From: Clostridia bacterium
Lineage (GTDB): Bacteria > Bacillota > Clostridia > Oscillospirales > CAG-272
Reading direction: 5' to 3'
Length of the DNA: 64,000 nt
Assembly: GCA_017503325.1 (NCBI GenBank)
Contig: JAFVTI010000038.1
Span: 50,428-114,427, forward strand
Both the position numbers and the translations under genes were made by a program. Below, piece after piece: positions 1 through 8,555 of this stretch (positions within the stretch are counted from its first letter, which is position 1; each line of letters begins with the position of its first letter). The notes beneath the pieces are model-generated. The model was given only the letters and a program-made list of their open reading frames with translations, ran no database searches and was not told the DNA's origin.

Positions 1-1491
1 CTTGATCACGTTTCCCTCGGTATCGGTAATGCTTCTGACCAGTCTGGGAGTAACCAGATCGCCGCCGTTGGCAACTGCCGCGATGGCGGTCACGTGACCA
101 AGCACCGAGATCTTGAAGTTCTGACCAAACGAAGCGGTTGCCAGATAGATATCCGCACTCTCAAACAAACTCTTGTCCCAGAAGGTCACGCCCTCCACCG
201 TGCTTCCCTCGCCCGGCAGGTCGATCCTGGTCTTTTCAAAATAGCCGAATGCCTTGAAATAGTTATAGAAATTGGTGGTGCCAATGCGCTCACCCAGCTT
301 CATCAGCCAGGGGTTGCAGGATTGCTGAATACCCTCGGGGAAGGTCAGCGTACCGTGTCCCTGCACCTTGTGGCATTTAATTTTGTGTCCGTTGACGATA
401 TGATAGCCGGGGCAGAAAGAGGTCTCAGACAGGCTGACCAAGTTTTCCTCCAGAGCCATGGCGGCGGTGATGATCTTGAAGGTCGAGCCGGGCATATATA
501 CCTCGGTGACCGCCTTGTTATTCCAGGTGGTCAGCAAAAGCTCCTGCGAAAGCTTGCCGTATTCCTCGCTGTCCTCTGCAAATCCGCTCTCCTCCAGCTG
601 CTTCAGGCTCTCCTCATTGAGCTGCCAGGGGTCGTTGAGGTTAAAGGTGGGATAAACCGAAATGGCCAGCACGTCGCCCGTATTGACGTCCATAACGATG
701 CCGCACGCGCGGTTTTCGCCACCCGATTCGATATAGGCAGCCTTGACCTGCTCGTCAAGCGCGGCCTGCACGAACACGTCAATGGTGGTATTGATCTGAT
801 AGCCCGCCACAGCGGGGATCATGCTCTCGTAATCATAGGGCATTTCGTTGCCGTCCGCGTCACGCGCGGTCACATATTTGCCGTCCGTTCCCTTCAGATA
901 TTCCTCATAGGTATATTCCAGGCCGTAAATGCCCACGCCGTCGCTGTTGGTAAAGCCGATGGTGTGCGCAGCCAAGGATTCGTAAGGATAATAACGGGTG
1001 GCGGTTGCCTCTAAGAATACCATATCCTCAAGGCTGTTTTCCTTGATAAACTCGCGGATCTGCTTGGCCACGTCCGAGGTCACCTTGCGCGCGATGGTTC
1101 TGTCAAGATAGTGCGTTTTGGTAGTCTGATACTGCACGTCCTCGTAGCTGATGTCCTCGATCAGCTCGGAGAGGCCGTAAGAAATCATGTCCGCATAATC
1201 CACGCCTGTCTCGTCACTGTCCTGCTTGATAATACGGGGTGCGATGAACACGCGGTAGGTGGTCACGTTGCCCGCCAGCAGGATGCCGTTGGCATCGTAG
1301 ATCGCGCCACGATCCGCTTCAATTACCGTCTCCGTGGTGATCTGGCTGATGACCTTGGCCTGATACTTTTCATACTCCACAGTCTGAAGCAGCAGGATGC
1401 GGAGCAACAATAACGCAAAAGCCAGCGATACCAGAAAACCAAGTACCGCTGCCCTTTTGATTGTTTTTGTATCCGTTGTATGAAGACTCAA
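1..1491 (-). CDS. Class B penicillin-binding protein (FtsI/SpoVD type), C-terminus cut by window edge
   Basis: This is a peptidoglycan transpeptidase that cross-links cell wall at the septum or in the spore cortex. The 497 visible residues show a short cytoplasmic start, one membrane anchor at about residues 13-33, a PBP dimerisation region, and the transpeptidase domain with the SxxK active-site motif STFK (Ser336) followed by an SxN motif (SCN). The KTG motif would lie past base 1. The start is taken as TTG at 1491 because GGAGG lies 8 bases before it and no ATG is as well placed. It is the last visible gene of a dcw cluster behind mraZ, rsmH and an FtsL-like gene, which is the usual place of ftsI/pbpB or spoVD. 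The two cannot be separated without the C-terminus (for example, presence of PASTA domains). A gap of 256 bases separates it from the upstream gene. Confidence 0.9.
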   Translation of the reverse strand, partial: MSLHTTDTKTIKRAAVLGFLVSLAFALLLLRILLLQTVEYEKYQAKVISQITTETVIEADRGAIYDANGILLAGNVTTYRVFIAPRIIKQDSDETGVDYADMISYGLSELIEDISYEDVQYQTTKTHYLDRTIARKVTSDVAKQIREFIKENSLEDMVFLEATATRYYPYESLAAHTIGFTNSDGVGIYGLEYTYEEYLKGTDGKYVTARDADGNEMPYDYESMIPAVAGYQINTTIDVFVQAALDEQVKAAYIESGGENRACGIVMDVNTGDVLAISVYPTFNLNDPWQLNEESLKQLEESGFAEDSEEYGKLSQELLLTTWNNKAVTEVYMPGSTFKIITAAMALEENLVSLSETSFCPGYHIVNGHKIKCHKVQGHGTLTFPEGIQQSCNPWLMKLGERIGTTNFYNYFKAFGYFEKTRIDLPGEGSTVEGVTFWDKSLFESADIYLATASFGQNFKISVLGHVTAIAAVANGGDLVTPRLVRSITDTEGNVIK

Positions 1492-1747
1492 CTCCGTATC
1501 CTCCCATAAAGCAGAAATTGCCCCAAGGCAAATTTCCGATTATACTACATTTTGATTAAAAATAGCGGCAGACGCCCCGTGTCCGTCTCCTGCGCAGGCA
1601 AGAGTCGAAGCACTCCTTTTCGGCCTTTGCCGAAAGGCTGCGCCCGCCGCCGATTCAAGTCCGATCATAAAAATTATATCGGAATTATCTTGTCCTGTCA
1701 ATGTCAATTTATGAAATGCCTGCGGCTTTTATGCACGAGAGTGCGAC
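1492..1747. other. Intergenic gap in the dcw cluster
   Basis: This gap between the FtsL-like gene and the penicillin-binding protein is long for a dcw cluster. It holds a 9-bp hairpin at 1616-1637 with a CTTT loop, but no T-run follows on either strand. I saw no convincing promoter and no small gene. Confidence 0.5.
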
Positions 1748-2626
1748 TTAGTCCGCAATGATTCCGATCGCGCCAAGCAAGTTCGACAACCCTTGACCGA
1801 ATTCGCTTTTTGTTTCATAAACCTCAACTGAATTTTCACTATCCGTGCTCAACACCTCAGCAGAAACAAAGTCGGAACGCACCATGCCGTATTCCTCGAC
1901 CGCGATCCGCTCGATCTCCAGCATATCGTTTTTGAGCGACAGCTCGGTATTCAGCGTTGTATACTGCTTATTGAGCGAGTCCAGCTCGCTTTGCAGAATG
2001 CTCGCTTCTCTGATGGACAGGCTTACCATAACCGAACTGCCAACGATCATGACGCAGCAGAGTGTGACAGCCAGCATCGCGCCAAGCACGCCTGCGGGCA
2101 TTTTCTTTACGTCACTCTTTTCGCGTCTTTCTTCCTTTTCAATCGGAAACCAATCTTTCGAGATCTCAGCTAACCTTGCGGTCGCGGGGCTTTCCAGATA
2201 CTTGCGTACCGACTGAGGCATTTGCCCGGTCACCGTAAGCCACAGGGCTTTTTTTGGCGATTGTCCTCCTGCAGCTGCACCGGACTCCTCTGCCTGCGAG
2301 GGCATTTCGGTTCTTACGTTGTAATTGGGCATCTTATAGCTGCGCTGATCGTGATAATATCTCACGAAATCGTCCGCTGTCATGTGTCTCTGTCCCTTAT
2401 AAAGACCCGTGCGGTACTTGTCCGCCTTACCGTCCGACACCTTCTCGGCCATGATATACGCACCGGGTGCCATGGCGTGCGAGAGAGCCTCTTCGCGCTC
2501 CTGACGCTTGGCATCCAGCCGCACGTGCGCTGCAATGCCGCGATCCTTGTACCGTTCGCACAAGGCCTGCACGTACTCGGAGCAAGCGGTATATTGGGGC
2601 TTTTTTGCTTGCATGATGTGCTCCAT
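1748..2626 (-). CDS. FtsL-like division protein with long cytoplasmic N-terminus
   Basis: Probably the FtsL/DivIC-type component of the divisome, placed between rsmH and the class B PBP as ftsL usually is. The 292 residues comprise a hydrophilic N-terminal region of about 178 residues, one transmembrane segment at roughly 180-203, then a coiled coil (about 207-240) and a short tail, giving the single-pass type II layout of FtsL. Typical FtsL proteins are near 100-120 residues, so the N-terminal part is an unusual addition; it is rich in charged residues and I recognise no domain in it. The start at 2626 is supported by AGGAGG five bases upstream. FtsL sequences diverge strongly, so the call rests on topology and position. 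A lineage-specific membrane protein that replaced ftsL is the alternative. Confidence 0.65.
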   Translation of the reverse strand: MEHIMQAKKPQYTACSEYVQALCERYKDRGIAAHVRLDAKRQEREEALSHAMAPGAYIMAEKVSDGKADKYRTGLYKGQRHMTADDFVRYYHDQRSYKMPNYNVRTEMPSQAEESGAAAGGQSPKKALWLTVTGQMPQSVRKYLESPATARLAEISKDWFPIEKEERREKSDVKKMPAGVLGAMLAVTLCCVMIVGSSVMVSLSIREASILQSELDSLNKQYTTLNTELSLKNDMLEIERIAVEEYGMVRSDFVSAEVLSTDSENSVEVYETKSEFGQGLSNLLGAIGIIAD

Positions 2627-2635
2627 CGGGTCCTC

Positions 2636-3580
2636 CTATCGTTTTTGTGCTACGCGAAGCTTTGCGCTGCGCGAGCGGGGATTGACTTCCAGCTCTTGCT
2701 CACTTGGCAAGATGGGCTTGCGGCTGATGATATCCACCAGCGGCTTTTTGCCGCACACGCACACGGGAAAATCGCGCGGGCAGGTGCAGCCTGACGCCAA
2801 GGATGCAAAGGTCTGCTTGACTATGCGATCCTCCAGCGAGTGGAACGTAATGATCGCGATCCTGCCGCCCGGCTTGAGCAGCGAAACGGCGTCGCGGATG
2901 GTGGGTTCGATCACGGAAAGCTCACCGTTGACCTCTATACGAATGGCCTGGAAGGTGCGCTTTGCGGGATGGTGGCCGCCCTCCTTGGCAGCAGCGGGCA
3001 TGGCAGCCTTGATAATGCTGACCAGCTCGCCCGTGGTGCGAATGGGCTGCTTTTCCCTTTCCTGCACGATGCGCTGCGCAATGCGGGGGGCAAAACGCTC
3101 CTCGCCGTAATCGTAAATGATGCTTTTGAGCCTCTGCTCGGGGTAGGTGTTGACCACGGTGTACGCATCCAAAGTGTCCTCGCGGTTCATGCGCATATCT
3201 AAAGGCGCGTCGGCCATGTAAGAGAATCCGCGATCCGCCGTATCCAGCTGATACGAGGAAACGCCAAGATCCAGAAGCACGCCGTCAATGCCGTCGATTT
3301 CAAGCTCGCGGCATACCTGCGCCATCTCGGAGAAATTGCTGTGCACCACCTGTGCGTGCTCTCCGAATTCTGCAAGTCTTGCGCCGGCGGCCGCCACGGC
3401 ACTCATGTCGCGATCCAGCGCGATCAGCTTGCCCGTGGTCAGGTGCGAGGCGATCTCGTGCGAGTGTCCTCCGCCGCCTGCGGTTCCATCAATATAAATA
3501 CCGTCGGGCTTGATGCAAAGCGCGTCCATGCACTCCTGTAGCAGCACCGATACGTGAGAAAATACCTGTCCTTCCATCAT
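2636..3580 (-). CDS. rsmH: 16S rRNA (cytosine(1402)-N(4))-methyltransferase RsmH (MraW)
   Basis: S-adenosylmethionine-dependent methyltransferase that modifies C1402 of 16S rRNA in the decoding centre. About 314 residues, the usual length. The family start HVSVLLQEC, the SAM-binding glycine loop DGTAGGGGHS, the LLDLGVSS motif, DMRMN and the late ITFHSLEDR motif are all visible. The reading frame overlaps the end of mraZ: the mraZ TGA sits inside GTGATG, so translation is probably coupled. GTG 3583, ATG 3580 or ATG 3577 could each be the start. It is the second gene of the dcw cluster. Confidence 0.97.
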   Translation of the reverse strand: MMEGQVFSHVSVLLQECMDALCIKPDGIYIDGTAGGGGHSHEIASHLTTGKLIALDRDMSAVAAAGARLAEFGEHAQVVHSNFSEMAQVCRELEIDGIDGVLLDLGVSSYQLDTADRGFSYMADAPLDMRMNREDTLDAYTVVNTYPEQRLKSIIYDYGEERFAPRIAQRIVQEREKQPIRTTGELVSIIKAAMPAAAKEGGHHPAKRTFQAIRIEVNGELSVIEPTIRDAVSLLKPGGRIAIITFHSLEDRIVKQTFASLASGCTCPRDFPVCVCGKKPLVDIISRKPILPSEQELEVNPRSRSAKLRVAQKR

Positions 3581-4002
3581 CACAACCCGTAAAGCTCCAG
3601 CTTTGCGCGCAGATCCTCTGCGCTCTCAGCGGCAATTTCCGCCTCGTACAAGGCCTCCGACCAGATCTCCGCGCAATCGCAGTTGCCCACCACGACGGCG
3701 TTCTTTTCCACCTGCGCATACTCAAGCAGCGCCTGGGGCAAAAGAATTCTGCCCTGTGAGTCAGGCGTGACCTTGACCGCATTGCGGTGCAAATAACGCA
3801 ACGCAGGCTCGGCGATTCTTCTTTCCTGTTGCTTGATGGGAGCGATATAAGCCTCCCAGCCTTCTACGGAAAAGACCTTGAGCCTTGGGCCGCGGATATC
3901 ACGCGCCACGATCAGCTCGTCACCCAGCTCCTCGCGGTGCTTAGCGGGGATAAACAGCCTGTTCTTGGCATCCACACTGTGCCGATATTCACCTGTTAAC
4001 AC
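3580..4002 (-). CDS. mraZ: Transcriptional regulator MraZ
   Basis: First gene of the dcw cluster. MraZ is a ring-forming DNA-binding protein related to AbrB that represses its own operon. The 140 residues contain two copies of the family repeat: the N-terminal GEYRHSVDAKNRLFIPAK and the second-half DSQGRILLP. The start is taken as GTG 4002 because the protein then begins just before the conserved GEYRHS and an AAGGAGG lies 10 bases upstream. The longer open frame back to 4137 crosses the promoter and is not coding. Direct repeats matching MraZ operators lie between the promoter and the gene. Confidence 0.95.
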   Translation of the reverse strand: MLTGEYRHSVDAKNRLFIPAKHREELGDELIVARDIRGPRLKVFSVEGWEAYIAPIKQQERRIAEPALRYLHRNAVKVTPDSQGRILLPQALLEYAQVEKNAVVVGNCDCAEIWSEALYEAEIAAESAEDLRAKLELYGL

Positions 4003-4050
4003 GACGCGCAGTCCTCCTTTTCCGTAAATTTGGGGGCGACAAACGGGGCG

Positions 4051-4080
4051 AGTCCAACACTTCGCCCCACAATCCCCCAC
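4051..4080 (-). promoter_or_regulatory. MraZ-type operator repeats
   Basis: Three abutting 10-base units read GTGGGGGATT, GTGGGGCGAA and a weaker GTGTTGGACT on minus. MraZ proteins are known to bind direct TGGG-type repeats at 10-base spacing before mraZ. The repeats start just downstream of the predicted transcription start, which fits autorepression. Confidence 0.7.
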
Positions 4081-4093
4081 ATCGGGTATATTT

Positions 4094-4122
4094 ATTATAA
4101 ACTTAATACAAAAAAAACGCAA
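4094..4122 (-). promoter_or_regulatory. Promoter of the mraZ operon
   Basis: TTGCGT (-35, 4122-4117) and TATAAT (-10, 4099-4094) are separated by exactly 17 bases. This predicts a start near 4087, directly before the MraZ repeats. Confidence 0.75.
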
Positions 4123-4164
4123 TAGGGATATGCACACTTTTTCAAAAAATCGTTCGGTTTTTTT

Positions 4165-4211
4165 GTATCTATTGCGAAAAATAACGGGTGCAATCCTAAA
4201 GTTGCACCCGT
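4165..4211 (-). terminator. Rho-independent terminator after the germination gene
   Basis: A perfect 10-bp stem, ACGGGTGCAA at 4184-4193 and its complement at 4202-4211, has an 8-base loop. On minus it is followed by TTATTTTTCGC. It ends transcription from the germination protein gene before the mraZ promoter. Confidence 0.8.
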
Positions 4212-4399
4212 GATTTTACTAATTCATGTTATTACTTACATTTATTCCCAATTATTTATTTTTGCGATATTTCCCGCCAAAAGAAATATCGGGAAATGGC
4301 GAAAAGCTGTACGACATACGCGCAAAATATCACGCATCAGCGGCGGCAGGAGTCAAGCCCCGGCCCTACAGCGGCAGGAGCCGAGCCCCTGCCCTACCA
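4212..4399. repeat. Intergenic copies of the GTAGGGC-type repeat
   Basis: Two tandem copies of a short palindromic repeat lie at 4345-4369 and 4373-4397, directly behind the germination gene stop. Their core (GGCAGGAG-CGAGCCCCTGCC in near form) is the same as in the seven-fold repeat inside mutL. Further left, at 4265-4297, two mutually exclusive 8-bp stems overlap. No gene was seen here. Confidence 0.7.
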
Positions 4400-5848
4400 T
4401 CATCGTTTCCCGGATGCATGGATATCACTTTGCTTTTTGCGCCTGACAAGCAGCGTCAGGAGTGCGCGTCCGTCAAACGGAATGAGCGGATAGAGATACT
4501 GCCGCTTCCCGTTGACCGTTTTGTTGGTTGCCAGCAGCACAAGGATAAGCACCACGCCGATGGCGTAGCCCCAGACGTTACCTACGGCGGTCATAATCAA
4601 AAGTCCGATGCGCAAGAACTTGAAGGCATATCCAAGCTCATAGGATCTTTGCGTAAACGTGGCAATGGCCACAAATGCCATATACAGAATGACCTCGGGG
4701 ATCAGCCAGCCGATGCCCACCGCAAAGTCACCAAGGATCAAGCCGCCCACAACCGAGAGCGAATTGGAGAGCATGCTGGGCGTATTGAGCGAGGCCATGC
4801 GCAGTCCGTCAATGATAAACTCGGTCAGAAGCAGCTGCGCGATCAAGGGGATGCGTCCATGCTCCTGCGGAATGATAAAGGCCAGCCAATCGGGTACGAT
4901 AGCCGAATTAGAGACCAGAAGATACCATGTGGGCACCAAAAACAGCGAAAGCGCGAACACGATATAGCGGATGACACGGATATAAGTGCCTGTCAGCGGG
5001 GTAAAATAATAGTCGTTGGTCTCTTGCATGAAGTCGAAAATGCTGACAGGCAGGATCATGACCTGCGGAGAATTGTCGCAAAAGATCAGTACGCTTCCCT
5101 CCAGCACCTGTGCGGCGGCCGTATCGGGACGCTCTGTATAGCGGATCTTAGGAAAGGGGTTATACCAGCGCGTTTTGATCAAACACTCAGCCAGCGACTG
5201 TTGCCCAAGCGTGAGCGCATCGGTATCAATGGCAGCAAGCCGTTTTTGCAGCATGCGCACGTATTCGGCGTTGGCCTTTCCCGAAAGATAACAAAGCACA
5301 ACGTCGGTTTTGGAGCGTCTGCCGATCGAAAAATACTGCATGGTCAGCTGCGTGTCGCGCACGCGGCGGCGCAAAAGCGCGGTATTGAAAATCAGCGTTT
5401 CGACAAAGCCGTCGCGCGAGCCGACCATAACGCGGTCGCCCTCGGGCTCCTCTGTCGAGCGCGCGGGATAGGTGCGGGCATCCACAATGATGGCCTGCGG
5501 GCCAAAGGTTGAGCCGAGAATGAGCGAAGCGCCCGAAAGCACCATCTGGAGCATAAGCTCTACGTCGCCCGTGGTTTCTGCCTCAACGTGCGGCACGTTG
5601 TATTCGACAAACCGCTCTGCCGAGGATTTTTGTCCGTCGGGCGGGGTCTGCATGGAATCCAGCGAGAGGAAATGCATCATCAGCTTTTGCATGGGGGTTG
5701 CATTCACAAAGCCGTCGATATAGTAAAGCGTCATTTCATCCGTGCCGATACGCAGGACCTTTCGAATGATGTCGAAGTTGTCGTCGGGATGCAAGAGGCT
5801 GTCGACGGTAGCCACGTTGACCCGATAGTTTTCACCCAGTTTACCCAT
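4400..5848 (-). CDS. GerA-family spore germination protein, SpoVAF-like
   Basis: Inner spore membrane protein of the GerA receptor A-subunit family. The 482 residues have a long hydrophilic N-terminal half, then about five or six membrane segments from about residue 290 (signature PEVILYMAFVAIATFTQ), and a charged tail. The N-terminal part, with the sequence LYYIDGFVNA, resembles SpoVAF more than classic GerAA, as far as memory of the families allows. No gerB/gerC or other spoVA genes are nearby, so it is an orphan. The start is chosen at ATG 5848 because AAGGAA lies nine bases upstream; a GTG at 5875 in the same frame has no such site. It probably supports nutrient-triggered germination. Expression under forespore sigma-G would be expected but no promoter was identified. 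Confidence 0.85.
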   Translation of the reverse strand: MGKLGENYRVNVATVDSLLHPDDNFDIIRKVLRIGTDEMTLYYIDGFVNATPMQKLMMHFLSLDSMQTPPDGQKSSAERFVEYNVPHVEAETTGDVELMLQMVLSGASLILGSTFGPQAIIVDARTYPARSTEEPEGDRVMVGSRDGFVETLIFNTALLRRRVRDTQLTMQYFSIGRRSKTDVVLCYLSGKANAEYVRMLQKRLAAIDTDALTLGQQSLAECLIKTRWYNPFPKIRYTERPDTAAAQVLEGSVLIFCDNSPQVMILPVSIFDFMQETNDYYFTPLTGTYIRVIRYIVFALSLFLVPTWYLLVSNSAIVPDWLAFIIPQEHGRIPLIAQLLLTEFIIDGLRMASLNTPSMLSNSLSVVGGLILGDFAVGIGWLIPEVILYMAFVAIATFTQRSYELGYAFKFLRIGLLIMTAVGNVWGYAIGVVLILVLLATNKTVNGKRQYLYPLIPFDGRALLTLLVRRKKQSDIHASGKR

Positions 5849-5924
5849 AGTTTCAAGTTCCTTTTTTGTATTCACGGTTAGTTTGGTGGAATTAGGAGAA
5901 GATTATGACAAACAAAATTTGGAG

Positions 5925-6344
5925 ACCTAACACTGCACGGACGACCACGGATAAAAAGTTTTGATCGAGCTTTTTCAAAAGCTCGCGGGGCGTGGGGCAG
6001 AGCCCCGCATATCGCCGTTTTTGGTTCTTTTTGCGGCAATTTTGCCAAAAAGAACGGAAACGGTTTCTTCACATAAACAAAAAAGGGAGTTACCTACATC
6101 AGGTAGCTCCCTTATGCTTTAACACTGAGATAATCCTCTCCGTTCTTTTTTTGAGCAAGTAGCCGCAAAAAAAGAACCAAAAAAACGGCGTTTTAGAGTG
6201 TTTCGCTCGTTGCGACGAGCGACGAGGGCGCTGCCCTCGACCTGCGAGCCTTTGAAAAGGCTCGACCCAAACTTTTATCCTGTGAGAGCGTTCCGTCTTG
6301 GGGGAAGGCGGGCGAAAACTTTTATGAGTAGGTCGTCAAAATTC
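5925..6344 (-). repeat. Terminator-bearing palindromic element, copy A
   Basis: Gene-free stretch of about 420 bases downstream of the dehydrogenase gene. It is a nested, imperfect palindrome centred on a 13-bp hairpin (6083-6095 with 6101-6113). Arms include GGTTCTTTTTGCGG / CCGCAAAAAAAGAACC, AAAAAGAACGG / CCGTTCTTTTT, a GGGGC-gc-GCCCC-type hairpin and a GAGCTTTTTCAAAAGCTC-type hairpin. Copy B at 13143-13580 has the same order of parts. On minus the central hairpin is followed by TTTTTTG, so it can end transcription of the gene it follows. It has no coding capacity of note. Confidence 0.8.
6077..6113 (-). terminator. Rho-independent terminator inside element copy A
   Basis: The 13-bp stem (one G-U pair) has a 5-base loop and is followed on minus by a run of six T. 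It serves the dehydrogenase/phosphofructokinase transcript. Confidence 0.75.
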
Positions 6345-7103
6345 TTACAGCTTCTGCTGATTACACCAGATCTTCATGACCATCTTGGTAGGCAGCAGCC
6401 ACGCCAAGAATCTCGCTCTGCGAATGGCATGCCCGCAAACCGAGACGTCCCTGCCCTTCTTCATATCCTTGAGCGCTCTGGTCACTACCTGCTCTGCGGT
6501 ATAATATCTTGCGTAATACTTGATGGTATCATCGGTCACCGCATGGTCAAAGAACTCGGTCTTGACCCAGCCGGGGCAGATCGCCATGACGCGGATCCCC
6601 CTGCTCTTCAGCTCGACGTTCAGCGATCTTGAAAAGCTGAGCACGAACGCCTTGGTCGCTCCGTACACGCCAATATACGGCACGGGCTGAAAGGCCGACT
6701 GGCTGTCGATCTGATAGATCTGCCCGCCCGCCTTCATATAAGGCAGCGTCATATACGTCATGCTCATCAGCGCACTTGCATTGAGCGTGATCATGCGCTC
6801 CTGCGCCTCAAGGTCAATCTCGGTAAACGCACCGAAGCGGCCAAAGCCGCTGCCGTTGACCAGCACCGCCACGTCGGGGTTATGCTCTGCAAGCAGTGCC
6901 TTGTAAGTCTCAAGCGCTTCCTTTTGGCACAGATCCAGAGCAAGCGCTCTTACCTTAGCGCGCGTCTGATTGCCGATCTCGACAAGTCTGTCCTCTCTGC
7001 GTGCGATCAGCCAAAGCTCGTCAAATTCCTGCTGCGCATCCAGCTGCAGCACGAATTCCTTGCCCATGCCGGACGATGCACCCGTAATGACCGCTATTCT
7101 CAT
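6345..7103 (-). CDS. Short-chain dehydrogenase/reductase (SDR family)
   Basis: NAD(P)-dependent oxidoreductase of the classical SDR family, 252 residues. It has the nucleotide-binding TGASSGMG at the N-terminus, a glycine/asparagine stretch in place of NNAG (VNGSGFG), the catalytic Ser in the DSQS stretch, and YGATK as the YxxxK catalytic pair. The C-terminal part (ARFLAWLLPT) resembles the DltE/YqjQ-like group of SDRs, whose substrate is usually unknown. It follows the phosphofructokinase gene by ten bases and is probably cotranscribed with it. Substrate cannot be assigned. Confidence 0.9.
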   Translation of the reverse strand: MRIAVITGASSGMGKEFVLQLDAQQEFDELWLIARREDRLVEIGNQTRAKVRALALDLCQKEALETYKALLAEHNPDVAVLVNGSGFGRFGAFTEIDLEAQERMITLNASALMSMTYMTLPYMKAGGQIYQIDSQSAFQPVPYIGVYGATKAFVLSFSRSLNVELKSRGIRVMAICPGWVKTEFFDHAVTDDTIKYYARYYTAEQVVTRALKDMKKGRDVSVCGHAIRRARFLAWLLPTKMVMKIWCNQQKL

Positions 7104-7113
7104 CTTGCACCTC

Positions 7114-8355
7114 TTACAGAATAATCTGCTCGGGCAGACCGCTTACGTACTTGGGATATCTCTCTCCCTCGATCAGCGGGCGCAGGTATGCAAGGCACGC
7201 ATCGGTAATACCGTTGTGCTCTGCGTTGATATATTCATCGGGCACGCACTTGATCTTGTTGGCGATCTCATGCACGTCAGCGCAATCAAACTCGCAAGCA
7301 TAAGGCGCGCTCGAAATTCTGCGATACAGCATCATCTTGCCGCTCTCGCCCTGCTCTGCAGCAATGGCAGCCGCACGGCCGATGGCCACGGAATCCGCAA
7401 TGTCGGTTGCAGACACCAGGTGTCCTGCGCAACGCTGGCTGACGTTGAGCTCAACCGAGCGCACCTTGCAGCCGATACGGTCGCGTACCGCGTACTCCAG
7501 AGCCTTGCCCGTGCCTGCCAGATACTGGTGGCCAAACACGTCCTTGACACCGCTCTGCGCGCCTGCGCCCACGTAAGTGCCGTCGGCAAAGCGAATACCC
7601 TCGGAAACCGCCACGACCACACTCGGGTGCTTGTCCAGCGCCTTCTTGGTGCTTTCGATAAATTCATCCATGCAGAAGGGCTTTTCGGGCAGGTAGACAA
7701 GATCCGGCTCATCGCCGTTTGCCAGTCTGCCAAGGGAGGCCGAGGTAGTCAGCCAGCCTGCGTCTCTGCCCATGATCTCCACGATGGTGACAGCCTTGGT
7801 GGTATATACGGCCGCGTCACGGATGATTTCGGACACGGTGGTCGCCACGTACTTGGCAGCCGAGCCAAATCCGGGCGTATGGTCGGTGCCCTCCAGGTCG
7901 TTGTCAATGGTCTTGGGCACGCCCATAACGCGCATGTCGTAGCCGCTCTCTGCCACGAATGCAGACAGCTTGGATACGGTATCCATGGAGTCGTTGCCGC
8001 CGATATAGAAGAAATAACGAATGTCGTATTTTTTGAAAACAGCCAGCAGCTGCTCGTAGAACGCGGGATCATCCTCGTGCTTAGGCAATTTTTTACGGCA
8101 GGAGCCGAGAGCCGCTGCAGGGGTTAGCTCAAGGGCCGAAAGCTTTTGCTCGTCCTCTGCGAAAATTCCGAGGTCTACAAGGCGTTCCTGCATCAAACCC
8201 TCGATGCCGTTGCGCATGCCGTACAGCTTGCCGATCGCACCCTGTCTTTGATTGATCTCGATCACGCCGCGGATAACGCCCGCCAGCGTTGCATTGATCG
8301 CCGCAGTCGGTCCGCCCGACTGTCCTACAACTGCGTTTCCGTATAATTTGCTCAT
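7114..8355 (-). CDS. pfp: 6-phosphofructokinase, probably pyrophosphate-dependent
   Basis: Phosphorylates fructose 6-phosphate to fructose 1,6-bisphosphate in glycolysis, in the cytoplasm. The 413 residues start with the family glycine loop VGQSGGPTAAINA. Two places point to PPi rather than ATP as phosphate donor: GGNDSMD where ATP enzymes have GGDGS, and PKTIDNDL where ATP enzymes have PGTIDND. The EIMGRDAGWL stretch is the family substrate-site motif. The length also suits the PPi-type clade (ATP enzymes are near 320). A PPi enzyme would make the step reversible. An ATP-using member of the same clade cannot be excluded. It has its own promoter and leads a two-gene unit with the SDR gene. 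Confidence 0.93.
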   Translation of the reverse strand: MSKLYGNAVVGQSGGPTAAINATLAGVIRGVIEINQRQGAIGKLYGMRNGIEGLMQERLVDLGIFAEDEQKLSALELTPAAALGSCRKKLPKHEDDPAFYEQLLAVFKKYDIRYFFYIGGNDSMDTVSKLSAFVAESGYDMRVMGVPKTIDNDLEGTDHTPGFGSAAKYVATTVSEIIRDAAVYTTKAVTIVEIMGRDAGWLTTSASLGRLANGDEPDLVYLPEKPFCMDEFIESTKKALDKHPSVVVAVSEGIRFADGTYVGAGAQSGVKDVFGHQYLAGTGKALEYAVRDRIGCKVRSVELNVSQRCAGHLVSATDIADSVAIGRAAAIAAEQGESGKMMLYRRISSAPYACEFDCADVHEIANKIKCVPDEYINAEHNGITDACLAYLRPLIEGERYPKYVSGLPEQIIL

Positions 8356-8395
8356 ATATTTTCCCCTTCCTTTTGGTACAAAAACTACTGTCTTT

Positions 8396-8424
8396 AGTAT
8401 ATCACATTACTGCCGGATTGTCAA
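8396..8424 (-). promoter_or_regulatory. Promoter of the phosphofructokinase gene
   Basis: TTGACA at 8424-8419 and TATACT at 8401-8396 have a 17-base spacer. The predicted start near 8389 gives a short leader of about 33 bases. Confidence 0.75.
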
Positions 8425-8555
8425 CGCAAAAAGCGCAAGTCGAGGCGTTCACAAAACGTTTACAATTATTTTTGAAAAATATCCGAACATTTTTGCAAAA
8501 AATGCGACTGTATAGATGAAGGTGGAGCTTCAAATACATACACAGGGGGGCTATA

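Noticed and set aside
94..1014. Long plus-strand open frame over the penicillin-binding protein
   Set aside because: The minus frame gives an intact PBP with STFK and SCN motifs; the plus frame has no recognisable protein and no ribosome site.
1616..1637. Terminator in the dcw gap
   Set aside because: The 9-bp stem has no T-run on either strand, and stopping there would cut off the PBP.
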